Below the pieces are notes generated by a model. That model saw nothing but the letters and a program-made list of their open reading frames with translations. It was not told the origin of the DNA and ran no database searches. Shown one piece after another: positions 39,570-47,867 of a stretch of DNA of 64,000 nucleotides. The position numbers and the translations under genes were made by a program. Origin of the DNA: Treponema sp. GTDB taxonomy: Bacteria > Spirochaetota > Spirochaetia > Treponematales > Treponemataceae. Position 1 is the first letter of the stretch, and each line of letters starts with the position of its first letter. The stretch spans positions 1 through 64,000 of the forward strand of contig JAGCNW010000045.1 in the NCBI GenBank assembly GCA_017645785.1, read 5' to 3'.

Positions 39570-41456
39570 ATGGAAGACTCTATCACTTTTGAAGACCTCG
39601 GTCTTGACGAGCAAATTCTTGCCGCAGTCGCGCGCAAGGGTTTTGAAACACCATCACCAATCCAAGTTTTGGCAATTCCTCGCTTGTTGAACGGCGAGGC
39701 CAACGTCATCGCTCGCGCCCGCACAGGAACGGGAAAGACGGCCGCTTTTGGCTTGCCTTTGATCCAGCGCCTCCGCGGAGAAAGCGACCACGTTCGCGCC
39801 TTGATCCTTGAGCCCACGCGCGAGCTTGCCGTTCAGACTTGCCGCGAAATGGATTCCTTCAGCGACAACGGAAAGCCCACAAACTGCGTCGTTTACGGCG
39901 GAGCGAGCATCATGGAACAAATCCGCGCCCTCAAAAAAGGAGCGGACATCGTAACCGGAACTCCCGGCCGCGTTCAGGACTTGATCGAGCGCAAAAAGCT
40001 TGACCTTTCCAAGATTGAATACTTCATCCTTGACGAAGGCGACGAAATGCTCGACATGGGCTTTATCGACGACATCGAAAACATTTTTGCCAACGCAAAC
40101 CCGGACTCGCGCATCTTGCTTTTTAGCGCCACAATGCCCGCTCCAATTCTAAAGATCGCCCAAAAATTTATGGGCGAATACGAAATCGTGGAAGAAGAAG
40201 GAATCGTTGAAGAGCCGCTTTTGATTGACCAAAAGTATTGGCTTTTGCGCGAAGGCGACAAGATTGAAGCGCTCGTCCGCTTGATCGACTCGAATCCCGA
40301 CTTTTACGGCCTTGTATTCACGCAGACAAAGAACGACGCCGACACCGTAAGCCGCCGCCTTGACGAAAAGGGCTACGAAGCGGCCGCCTTGCACGGAGAC
40401 ATTCCGCAGGGCCAGCGCGAAAAAATTCTTGCCCGCTTCCGCTCAAAGAAAACCCGCGTCCTTGTAGCGACTGACGTAGCCGCCCGCGGAATCGACATCA
40501 CAGGCTTGAGCCATGTAGTAAACTACTCGCTGCCCTTTGACTCGTCGACATACATTCACAGAATCGGAAGAACGGGCCGCGCGGGAACTAGCGGCGTCGC
40601 CGTCACTTTTGTCGGCCCCAACGAGCGCAGAAAGCTCAACTTTATGAAAGCCCGCGTGGCGAAGGCCAGCAAGGGCGACTTGACCGAAGGCGAAGTTCCT
40701 TCAATCGAGTCTGTTTTGGAAATCAAAAAAGCGGCCCTTCTTGAACAGCTTAGAGAGTCCGTTCAAAAAGCGGACTTGTCGAATGCCGAAGACTTTGTTC
40801 AAATGGCCGAGGACCTTTGCCAAGAAAAGGACGCTAAAGAAGTTTTGGCCAACGTTCTTCAAGCCTTTTACGGCGAAAAATTGGACAAGGACCGCTACGA
40901 CGAAATTAAAAAAGTCGCAGCCGAAAAAGGCGGACGCGAAGGCCGTGGAAGAGGCCGCGACCGCTACGACGACACGCCGCGCGAAGACCAAACAAGATTG
41001 TACATCCAGCTTGGAAGGCGCGACGGCTACAACGCGCGCGAAATCGCCGACTGGTTCAGCGACACGCTTAAAATCCCCGGAAAGAAAGTTGACCGCATAG
41101 ACGTAACGACAAGCTTTAGCTTGGTAAGCCTTCCCAAGGAAGACGCCGCGCGCTTGATGGAAATGGCAAGCCGCGACAACAGCATTCCCCACATTCACGT
41201 AGACACAAAGGCCGGCGGCTCGCGCGGCGGACGGCGCGGTCCTAAAGGCGGAGACTTTGGCGAAGAGCGCGAAAGCCGAGGCGGTCGCGGATACGGAAGA
41301 AAGCGCGAGCGCGAATTTGGACGCGACAGGGATTCCAAGCGCGGCGAAAGCGACGGATTCAAAAAATCCCGCGGCCGTCCCAACCCGCACACCGCGACAG
41401 AAAGAAGCGGCTCAAGCTCGTCTTACTTTAAGAGCAAGAAAGCAAAAGAGTTCTAA
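39570..41456 (+). CDS. deaD: DEAD-box ATP-dependent RNA helicase
   Basis: The 628-residue protein has the full set of DEAD-box motifs: Q-motif (FEDLGLDEQIL...GFETPSPIQ), ARTGTGKTAAF, PTRELA, TPGRVQD, a Walker B of the form DEGDE in place of DEAD, SATMP, ATDVAARGID and HRIGRTGRAG. A DbpA-like RNA-binding domain follows (about 470-545, TRLYIQLGRRDGYNAREI, FSLVSLPKEDA), then a long Arg/Gly/Ser-rich basic tail (about 550-628). This is the CsdA/DeaD layout, which unwinds RNA in ribosome assembly and decay, often in the cold. The Walker B change (A to G) is conservative. The start follows ATGGGGAC. Confidence 0.93.
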   Translation: MEDSITFEDLGLDEQILAAVARKGFETPSPIQVLAIPRLLNGEANVIARARTGTGKTAAFGLPLIQRLRGESDHVRALILEPTRELAVQTCREMDSFSDNGKPTNCVVYGGASIMEQIRALKKGADIVTGTPGRVQDLIERKKLDLSKIEYFILDEGDEMLDMGFIDDIENIFANANPDSRILLFSATMPAPILKIAQKFMGEYEIVEEEGIVEEPLLIDQKYWLLREGDKIEALVRLIDSNPDFYGLVFTQTKNDADTVSRRLDEKGYEAAALHGDIPQGQREKILARFRSKKTRVLVATDVAARGIDITGLSHVVNYSLPFDSSTYIHRIGRTGRAGTSGVAVTFVGPNERRKLNFMKARVAKASKGDLTEGEVPSIESVLEIKKAALLEQLRESVQKADLSNAEDFVQMAEDLCQEKDAKEVLANVLQAFYGEKLDKDRYDEIKKVAAEKGGREGRGRGRDRYDDTPREDQTRLYIQLGRRDGYNAREIADWFSDTLKIPGKKVDRIDVTTSFSLVSLPKEDAARLMEMASRDNSIPHIHVDTKAGGSRGGRRGPKGGDFGEERESRGGRGYGRKREREFGRDRDSKRGESDGFKKSRGRPNPHTATERSGSSSSYFKSKKAKEF

Positions 41457-41500
41457 GCCTGGTCAAGGCACGCTACACTTAAAGCCTTGACTCAGTCTTT

Positions 41501-41531
41501 TTGCGGCGCGAATAAAATTATCGCGCCGCAA
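41501..41531. terminator. Strong hairpin between convergent deaD and carB-dapF
   Basis: TTGCGGCGCGA (41501-41511) pairs perfectly with TCGCGCCGCAA (41521-41531). It lies between the two convergent stops, after a smaller repeat TCAAGGC/GCCTTGA. A T run precedes rather than follows it in both directions, so it is not a textbook intrinsic terminator, but it may act as a transcript-end stabiliser. Confidence 0.5.
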
Positions 41532-41541
41532 TAACCAACAA

Positions 41542-44500
41542 TCATATTACAACTTTTCCGTCGTAGAGGAAGTCGGCGCTTCCCGTCAGGTAAACCGTGT
41601 CGCCGGTGTAGCGGACAATAAGTTTTCCGCCCTTTACGACGACCGTTATGTCTTGGTTCATCTTGCAGTAACCGTTCAAGACCGCCGCGATTACGGCCGC
41701 GCAGGCGCCGGTTCCGCAAGCGGGAGTCTCGCCGTTACCGCGCTCCCAGCAGCGCATCTTAAGCTCGTTGGGACCCACGACGCGAACAAACTCTGTGTTG
41801 GTTCTGTCGGGGAAGGCCTCGTTGTTTTCGAACAAGGGGCCGATGCGCTCGACGTCGACTTTGTCAACAAAGCCGCAGAACACTACGCAGTGGGGGTTTC
41901 CGACGCTTACGCAAGTGACGTCATAGTTTATGCCGTCGACGGTGAGCGTTTGTCCAACGATGGCCTTTTGGGCCTTGCCTTCAACATCAACCGTTTTTTC
42001 TTCGAGCGTCGTGGGAATCGCGGCCGGAGAAAATTCGGGCTTTCCCATGTCGACCGTTACCGATGATACGATTCCGTTCAACTTGTAAAGGGTCAAATTG
42101 CGGACGCCGCTTATAGTTTCGATAGAAATTGAAGCGGTAGGCTCAGACTTCTTTTCATGCTTTTCGGCGATGCCAAAAATGTCGTTGTCGTACAAATACT
42201 TGGCCACGGCGCGAGTCGCGTTTCCGGCCATGTGGCCTTCCGAACCGTCAAGGTTGTAAAAGCGCACGGCGGCGTCGGCCTTGTCTGACTTTCCGACAAG
42301 GACAAGCGAATCCGCTCCAACGCCGGAACGCCTGGCGCAAAGGCGGACTGCAAGGCTTCCGGGATTTGTAATCTCCTGTCCTTCCGTGTTGATGACGATG
42401 AAGTCGTTTCCTGTAGACTGCATCTTGTAAAATTGAATCGTCTGCTTTTGCGAGCGCAAGTCGTTTATGTCAATCAACTCGACGTTCTCGGCGCTGTAAT
42501 GGCTGGACAAACAATTGGCCAAAGCGTTGGCCGTGTCGATCGCGGTAAGGCAAGGAATGTCGCGCTCAACCGCGTGGCGGCGCATGATTACCGAGTCGGC
42601 GCGGGGATTTCTTCCCTTGGCCGAAGTAGAAATCACGTAGTCGACTTTGCCAGAGTCAAGCAAGGTCAAAAGGTTGTCGTCGGGATTTTCGTGAATCTTG
42701 TTCACGCTTTCGACTTCCATTCCAAAATCGCGCAAAGTGTTGGCGTTTCCTTCAGTGGCGTAAAGCTTAAAGCCCATGTCGTAAAATTTTCTGGCAAGCT
42801 CAGGAAGCTCGTAGCGGTCGCTCTTTCGCACGCTGAACAAAACTCCGCCGTTTCTCTTCATCTTGTAGCCCGCGCCGATCAAGCCCTTGAAAAGCGCCTC
42901 TTCCATCGTGGCTGCGATTCCCAAAACTTCGCCGGTCGATTTCATCTCGGGGCCAAGATGGGTGTCAACGTCCATCAATTTTTCAAAGCTGAATACAGGA
43001 ACTTTTACCGCAAAGTACGGAGGAATTCTGTAAAGGCCTGTGCCGTATCCCATGTCGCGGATTTTTTCTCCCAACATGGCGCGAGTGGCAAGTTCCACCA
43101 TAGGAACGCCTGTCACCTTTGAAATGTATGGAACGGTGCGGCTTGAGCGGGGATTTACTTCGATGATGTAAAGATCGTTGTTGTAAATCAAATACTGAAT
43201 GTTCACAAGGCCCTTGGTTCCAAGCTTTATCGCAAGGTCCGCGGACTGCTTTACGATTTTTTCGCGAAGAACGTCGTTCAAATTCCAGCTTGGATAGACG
43301 GCGATCGAGTCGCCCGAGTGAATGCCGGTGCGTTCGATGTGCTCCATGATGCCGGGAATCAAAACGTCTTCGCCGTCGCAAATGCCGTCAACTTCAAGCT
43401 CGATGCCTTGCATGTACTTGTCGATCAAGACTGGATTTTCGATTCCTTGCGCCAAAATAATTTTCATGTATTCGCGCGTGTCGTCGTCGTTAAAGGCGAC
43501 GATCATATTCTGTCCGCCCAAAACATAAGAGGGACGCAGCAAGACAGGATAGCCAAGCTTGTTCGCCGCGTCGAGCGCCTCCGCCTCGTTCAAGACGGTA
43601 AGGCCCTTCGGCCTGTTGATTCCAAGGCGGTCGCACAATTCTTCAAAGCGCTCGCGGTCTTCGGCAAGGTCGATCGAGTCGGCGCTGGTGCCCAAGATTT
43701 TTATTCCTTGGCTGTCAAGGAACTTCGTAAGCTTGATGGCGGTCTGTCCGCCAAAAGCGACGACGACGCCAAGGGGCTTTTCTGTGTTGATTACGCCCAT
43801 GACATCTTCGGGAGTCAACGGCTCAAAGTAAAGGCGGTCGGCCGTGTCAAAGTCTGTCGAAACAGTTTCGGGATTGTTGTTGACGATCGCGACGTCGTAG
43901 CCAAGTTTCTTCAAGCTCCAAACGCATTGGACGCTGGCGTAGTCAAACTCGATTCCTTGTCCGATTCTAATCGGACCTGAACCCAAAACGATTATAGTGC
44001 CCTTGCTGGATTTTTTTCCGGCGGCGGCCTCTTCGTTCAAAAAGTCTTGGGCTTCGTTTTGCTCGTCGTAGCCCGCGTAGAAGTAAGGAGTCTCCGCGTT
44101 GAACTCGCCGGCGCAAGTGTCGACCATTTTGTACGTTGCGGGAATGTGAGCGAGCTTTCCTTTGGCGCGCGCGGCGGCCGCTTTTTCGGCCTCGCTAAGA
44201 ATTCCAGACGCGCCAATAATTTTCTCGCCGGAGAATCTTTCGATTACTTTGTCCGGGTAGCCTAGCTTCTTCGCCTCAAGGTAAAGTTCCGTTCCGAGGC
44301 CGCCGCATTTTTTGGCAACGCTAAGACGCTCTTCTATGCTGACCAACTTTAAAATCTTGTTCAAGAACCATTCGTCGATTTTTGTCACGGCGTGGATTTG
44401 GTCGACGCTCATTATTCCGCGCTTTAAGGCTTGGTAAACTGCGAACAATCTTTGGTCTGTGCAATGGCCCACGCGCTCGATGATTTCTTGGTCGCTCTCC

Positions 44501-45744
44501 TCTTCAAATATTTTTAGGTTGAGCGAATCGACTCCGATTTCGGCGCCGCGCGCGGCTTTCATCAAGGCTTCCTCAAAGGAGCGGCCTATCGCCATAACTT
44601 CGCCGGTGGCCTTCATCTGAGTTCCCAAGTCGCGCTTTGCGTAAACAAATTTATCAAAGGGGAACTTGGGCATCTTTACGACAACGTAATCCAAGACCGG
44701 CTCAAAGCAAGCCGCGGTTTTCTTTGTGACAAAGTTTGGAATCTCGTCCAAGGTGTAGCCGATCGCGATAAGCGCCGCGACCTTGGCGATTGGATATCCC
44801 GTGGCCTTTGAAGCCAAAGCCGATGAACGGCTTACGCGGGGGTTCACTTCGATTACCGCGTATTCAAAAGTTTCGGGGTTCAGCGCGAACTGGCAGTTGC
44901 AGCCGCCTTCCATGTCCAAGCTGGAAATGATGTTGAGCGCGGCGCTTCGAAGCATCTGGTATTCTTTGTCGGCCAGCGTCACCGCGGGCGCGATTACGAT
45001 TGAGTCTCCTGTGTGAACTCCAACCGGATCAAAGTTTTCCATCGAACAAACGGTAAGAACGTTTCCGGCGGAATCGCGCATTACCTCAAACTCTATTTCC
45101 TTCCATCCGCTTATGCACTTTTCTACAAGGATTTGGTGTATTGGGGAACGGTGCAAGCCGTTGTGGGCTATTTCGTCAAACTCGGCTTCGTTGTGGGCAA
45201 TGCCGCCGCCCGTTCCGCCCAAGGTAAAGGCGGGGCGAATGATCGCGGGATATCCGATTTCTTCATTGACAAACTTTAGGGCGCTTTCGTAGTCGGTCAC
45301 TACTTTTGAAGGAACGCATGGCTCGCCGATGGAAAGCATTGTGTCTTTAAACATTTGGCGGTCTTCCGCCTTGTCGATGGTCTCGGGCTTGGCTCCCAAA
45401 AGCTGGACGCCGTGGCTTTTCAAAAAGCCGCTCTTTGCCAACTCCATAGAAAGGGTCAAGCCAGTCTGGCCGCCCAAAGTTGAAAGCAGTGAGTCGGGCT
45501 TTTCTTTTTCTATAATGCGTTGGATTGTTTGGGGAATCAACGGCTCGATGTAAATGGCGTCCGCCATAACATGGTCCGTCATCAAAGTTGCTGGGTTGGA
45601 ATTTACAAGGACGACTTCAAGGCCCTGTTCTTTTAGCGCCTTGCAAGCCTGGGTTCCGGCGTAATCAAATTCCGCCGCCTGACCAATCACAATCGGACCA
45701 GATCCGATGACCATCACTTTATGAATCGATTTGTTTAAAGGCAT
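41542..45744 (-). CDS. carB: Carbamoyl-phosphate synthase large subunit fused to a diaminopimelate epimerase-like domain
   Basis: The 1400-residue protein starts with a complete CarB: VMVIGSGPIVIGQAAEFDYAG, two ATP-grasp halves, FALNPETFEYAVIEVNPRVSRS, a second synthetase half (VLGSGPIRIGQGIEFDY) and the C-terminal regulatory domain to about residue 1095. From about 1104 on it reads as DapF: YKMQSTGNDFIVIN, RRSGVGADSLVLV, NLDGSEGHMAGNATRA, GNPHCVVF and PACGTGACA. In DapF the two catalytic cysteines lie in the MCGNG and ACGTG motifs; here the first is Ala1173 and only Cys1343 remains. Genuine epimerase activity is therefore doubtful. CarB makes carbamoyl phosphate for pyrimidines and arginine; carA lies upstream at 47868-49100. 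No SD is seen; the promoter ends 11 nt before the ATG. Confidence 0.9.
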   Translation of the reverse strand: MPLNKSIHKVMVIGSGPIVIGQAAEFDYAGTQACKALKEQGLEVVLVNSNPATLMTDHVMADAIYIEPLIPQTIQRIIEKEKPDSLLSTLGGQTGLTLSMELAKSGFLKSHGVQLLGAKPETIDKAEDRQMFKDTMLSIGEPCVPSKVVTDYESALKFVNEEIGYPAIIRPAFTLGGTGGGIAHNEAEFDEIAHNGLHRSPIHQILVEKCISGWKEIEFEVMRDSAGNVLTVCSMENFDPVGVHTGDSIVIAPAVTLADKEYQMLRSAALNIISSLDMEGGCNCQFALNPETFEYAVIEVNPRVSRSSALASKATGYPIAKVAALIAIGYTLDEIPNFVTKKTAACFEPVLDYVVVKMPKFPFDKFVYAKRDLGTQMKATGEVMAIGRSFEEALMKAARGAEIGVDSLNLKIFEEESDQEIIERVGHCTDQRLFAVYQALKRGIMSVDQIHAVTKIDEWFLNKILKLVSIEERLSVAKKCGGLGTELYLEAKKLGYPDKVIERFSGEKIIGASGILSEAEKAAAARAKGKLAHIPATYKMVDTCAGEFNAETPYFYAGYDEQNEAQDFLNEEAAAGKKSSKGTIIVLGSGPIRIGQGIEFDYASVQCVWSLKKLGYDVAIVNNNPETVSTDFDTADRLYFEPLTPEDVMGVINTEKPLGVVVAFGGQTAIKLTKFLDSQGIKILGTSADSIDLAEDRERFEELCDRLGINRPKGLTVLNEAEALDAANKLGYPVLLRPSYVLGGQNMIVAFNDDDTREYMKIILAQGIENPVLIDKYMQGIELEVDGICDGEDVLIPGIMEHIERTGIHSGDSIAVYPSWNLNDVLREKIVKQSADLAIKLGTKGLVNIQYLIYNNDLYIIEVNPRSSRTVPYISKVTGVPMVELATRAMLGEKIRDMGYGTGLYRIPPYFAVKVPVFSFEKLMDVDTHLGPEMKSTGEVLGIAATMEEALFKGLIGAGYKMKRNGGVLFSVRKSDRYELPELARKFYDMGFKLYATEGNANTLRDFGMEVESVNKIHENPDDNLLTLLDSGKVDYVISTSAKGRNPRADSVIMRRHAVERDIPCLTAIDTANALANCLSSHYSAENVELIDINDLRSQKQTIQFYKMQSTGNDFIVINTEGQEITNPGSLAVRLCARRSGVGADSLVLVGKSDKADAAVRFYNLDGSEGHMAGNATRAVAKYLYDNDIFGIAEKHEKKSEPTASISIETISGVRNLTLYKLNGIVSSVTVDMGKPEFSPAAIPTTLEEKTVDVEGKAQKAIVGQTLTVDGINYDVTCVSVGNPHCVVFCGFVDKVDVERIGPLFENNEAFPDRTNTEFVRVVGPNELKMRCWERGNGETPACGTGACAAVIAAVLNGYCKMNQDITVVVKGGKLIVRYTGDTVYLTGSADFLYDGKVVI

Positions 45745-45755
45745 ACTAAAGCCTT

Positions 45756-45785
45756 AGTATACCGCAAAAAGGTCTTTTTATTCAA
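45756..45785 (-). promoter_or_regulatory. carB promoter (very short leader)
   Basis: On the minus strand: TTGAAT (45785-45780), 18-bp spacer, TATACT (45761-45756), then AAGGCTTTAGT and the ATG. The spacing and the GGCTTTAGT-ATG end are shared with the carA promoter at 49112-49141. The start of transcription should fall only a few nt before the ATG. Confidence 0.75.
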
Positions 45786-45789
45786 TAGA

Positions 45790-46848
45790 CTATTTTCCGA
45801 AGCAGAGGACTACCCTGCCCTTATATTCCGAGGCGTAGTCTTTGCCTGCTTCCGTAAGGAGCCATTCGTGCTGGTAGTATATGCCGGCCCACAAGTGGGA
45901 GTCCTTTTTTCTAGTCCTGTTGGATGAAGGCAAGACAAGTTCCACTCCGTAGCGCCAGGCAATTTCATGCTGGACATAATGGCCCGACAAAACGATTCCT
46001 TCAGGAGAAAGATATTCGCGGCTGCCCAAGTCCGCCCTTGTGTACTTAAAGGCAGTCTTAATTCTTACAAAACGAAAGATGTCAAGCCAAACGCTTTGCG
46101 TGATTGCGGGAGTGGAAAAAATGTTGTAGCGGTTGTCGTATTTTTGCGGAACAGTGTAGTTGCCGCTTGTCTTCGCCTCCAAATCGTAGTGGATAAAATA
46201 CATCGGAAGGACCGCGATTTCGGCGCCAAAAGAAACATACTTTCCCAAAGGCTTTTTTACAGACGCCATCAAAATAGGAGCGATTGAGTGGAAGACAGTA
46301 TTCATATCGGTCTTCGAAAAGTAATATCCCGCGGCCGAAAAAGACTCGTTATTTAAATTTGTAATAGAATATTCGGCGCCAAAGCCAAAGGACCACAAGG
46401 CTTCCGGCGAATCCACGCTAGGATCGCCAAAATACCAAATGCAGGGATAAAAGGTGACGCAGTATTCCTTTGACTTGCTCTTTGAGTAGCCGACCGGCCG
46501 GTCTTCTGTCATGACAGTACTTTTGTATTCAAACCTTACTCTAGAAGCGAAGCGTTCGTTCCAGTCGTATTGAAGGCTGCCAAAAATCATGCTGCCGGAT
46601 TCGCCGGGCTCCGCCCCAAAGTCCAAGGTGAGCGGAAGCTTGTCCGTCAAAAAGTCTCCGACAAATTGCGCGGTCTTTACAGGACGTTCATTTTGCTGCT
46701 CGGCTTTCTGTTCGTTAAATTCGCGGGCGCCTTCCTTTATCGCGGGAATTAATTTTTTTTCTGAAGAGTTGTCGCCTGATTCCTGCGCGGCAAGAAGCCC
46801 CGCAAGAAAAATGGAGAAAAGGCAAAAGGCAAAAAGCTTTTTTTTCAT
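45790..46848 (-). CDS. Putative outer-membrane beta-barrel protein
   Basis: The 352-residue protein has a signal peptide (about 1-21, LFAFCLFSIFLAGLLA then AQES). A short charged region follows, then many alternating hydrophobic/polar stretches rich in Tyr, Phe and Gly (SMIFGSLQYDWNERFASRV, WSFGFGAEYSITNL, YVSFGAEIAVLPMYF), and it ends KGRVVLCFGK. This is the pattern of a spirochaetal outer-membrane barrel, but no named family is recognised. It lies in a leftward set between the Fic-like gene (29 nt upstream) and carB (45 nt downstream). The SD is weak. Confidence 0.7.
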   Translation of the reverse strand: MKKKLFAFCLFSIFLAGLLAAQESGDNSSEKKLIPAIKEGAREFNEQKAEQQNERPVKTAQFVGDFLTDKLPLTLDFGAEPGESGSMIFGSLQYDWNERFASRVRFEYKSTVMTEDRPVGYSKSKSKEYCVTFYPCIWYFGDPSVDSPEALWSFGFGAEYSITNLNNESFSAAGYYFSKTDMNTVFHSIAPILMASVKKPLGKYVSFGAEIAVLPMYFIHYDLEAKTSGNYTVPQKYDNRYNIFSTPAITQSVWLDIFRFVRIKTAFKYTRADLGSREYLSPEGIVLSGHYVQHEIAWRYGVELVLPSSNRTRKKDSHLWAGIYYQHEWLLTEAGKDYASEYKGRVVLCFGK

Positions 46849-46877
46849 AACGCTTTAAATCAACGTGACGTCTGCTT

Positions 46878-47804
46878 TTACTTTTTCTTTGCGGCTTTCT
46901 TTGGAGCGGCGGCCTTTTTTGCCGCAGCCTTGGGAGCGGATTTTTTTGCGGGAGCTGCCTTCTTTGCCGCGGTCTTTTTGGGCGTCGAAACTTTTTCGTC
47001 CAAGCGGTCCGAGGCGGACTGCTCTTTTTGCTCCGCGCCTTCAACCTTAAGCACGACTCCGTTGGAATCGTAGTAAAGATGGGTTTCTCTCGCGTCAAGG
47101 ACCGCCCTTCCGCCAAAAATCATCTTTTTAATCAAGCGTTCCAAATAGCGGGTGGTTTTATGGATGCCCTTCTTTCCGTCGCAAAAAGCGGCGCGGGCAA
47201 GCGCGTTCCTAAAGTAAACCGCGCTTTGGGCCAAAACGTCGTTCCCCAAAGGAATGCCTCTAAAGGCCAAATACTTGATGAAGAAAACGGCGATTGTGCG
47301 GGTGTTGCAGCTTTCAAATGGATGCAAGGCCCAAAGGCTGCTGATAAACGAAGCGCAATGCTTGTATATTTGCTTTGAGTCCAAGCCGTCAAATTCAAAC
47401 AAGGTCTCGGTCTCAAAAAGCTTTGTCAACTGGTTTTTGATTTTATTTGCCTTGGGATACACAAGGGAATGGCCGTCAAGCGCCCATTCTTTTTTAGAAA
47501 GGTTCGCGGTTCGCAAAAGCTCGGGGCTTTCCAAAAGACTGCCAAAAAGCGCCTTGCGGATTTGCACCAACTCAAACTGTGAAAGGCTGAACTGATTTTG
47601 AATTATGTTCACGAACATGCGCACGGCGACAATGTCCGCGAAGTTCCTTAGATTTTCGCATTCATCAAGAAGCGCCTCGTCAGCGATAACGCCCTCTATA
47701 TTTTGCTTTGCGATCTCAATTACCTTAGAGGAAGTTTTGAGCGCGTCAACAGCTTGCAACGCTATGACAGTTTTCCAAATTATAAGTCTTTCTTTTGCGT
47801 CCAT
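46878..47804 (-). CDS. Fic-like protein with degenerate motif and histone H1-like tail
   Basis: The 308-residue protein is mostly helical. Residues 161-170 read HPFESCNTRT, at the place of the Fic motif HPFxxGNGR: the catalytic His, Pro, Phe, acidic residue, Asn and Arg remain, but the first Gly is Cys and the second Gly is Thr. The preceding and following helices (KHCASFISSLWAL, IAVFFIKYLAFRGIPLG) also fit a Fic fold. The last 35 residues (274-308) are a Lys/Ala/Pro tail like histone H1, which may bind DNA or RNA. A -10 box TATAAT ends 6 nt before the ATG without an SD, so the mRNA may be leaderless. It lies between carA and the outer-membrane gene. Activity is uncertain. Confidence 0.72.
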   Translation of the reverse strand: MDAKERLIIWKTVIALQAVDALKTSSKVIEIAKQNIEGVIADEALLDECENLRNFADIVAVRMFVNIIQNQFSLSQFELVQIRKALFGSLLESPELLRTANLSKKEWALDGHSLVYPKANKIKNQLTKLFETETLFEFDGLDSKQIYKHCASFISSLWALHPFESCNTRTIAVFFIKYLAFRGIPLGNDVLAQSAVYFRNALARAAFCDGKKGIHKTTRYLERLIKKMIFGGRAVLDARETHLYYDSNGVVLKVEGAEQKEQSASDRLDEKVSTPKKTAAKKAAPAKKSAPKAAAKKAAAPKKAAKKK

Positions 47805-47810
47805 TTTTCT

Positions 47811-47839
47811 ATTATATCACACTTTTTTAATTTGCGCAA
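47811..47839 (-). promoter_or_regulatory. Promoter of the Fic-like gene (leaderless type)
   Basis: On the minus strand: TTGCGC (47839-47834), 17-bp spacer, TATAAT (47816-47811), then 6 nt (AGAAAA) and ATG. No SD is present. The transcript should start at or beside the ATG. Confidence 0.68.
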
Positions 47840-47867
47840 AGGCTTTGAGGCCGCGCGGGCATTTTTT

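Noticed and set aside
40701..41390. Long leftward open frame (229 codons) opposite the helicase tail
   Set aside because: It is the shadow of GC-rich Arg/Gly codons of deaD on the other strand.
41501..41531. Textbook intrinsic terminator between deaD and carB-dapF
   Set aside because: The hairpin is strong, but no T run follows it in either direction.
42433..43980. Two long rightward open frames opposite carB
   Set aside because: They mirror the strongly conserved CarB frame; neither has an SD or a domain.
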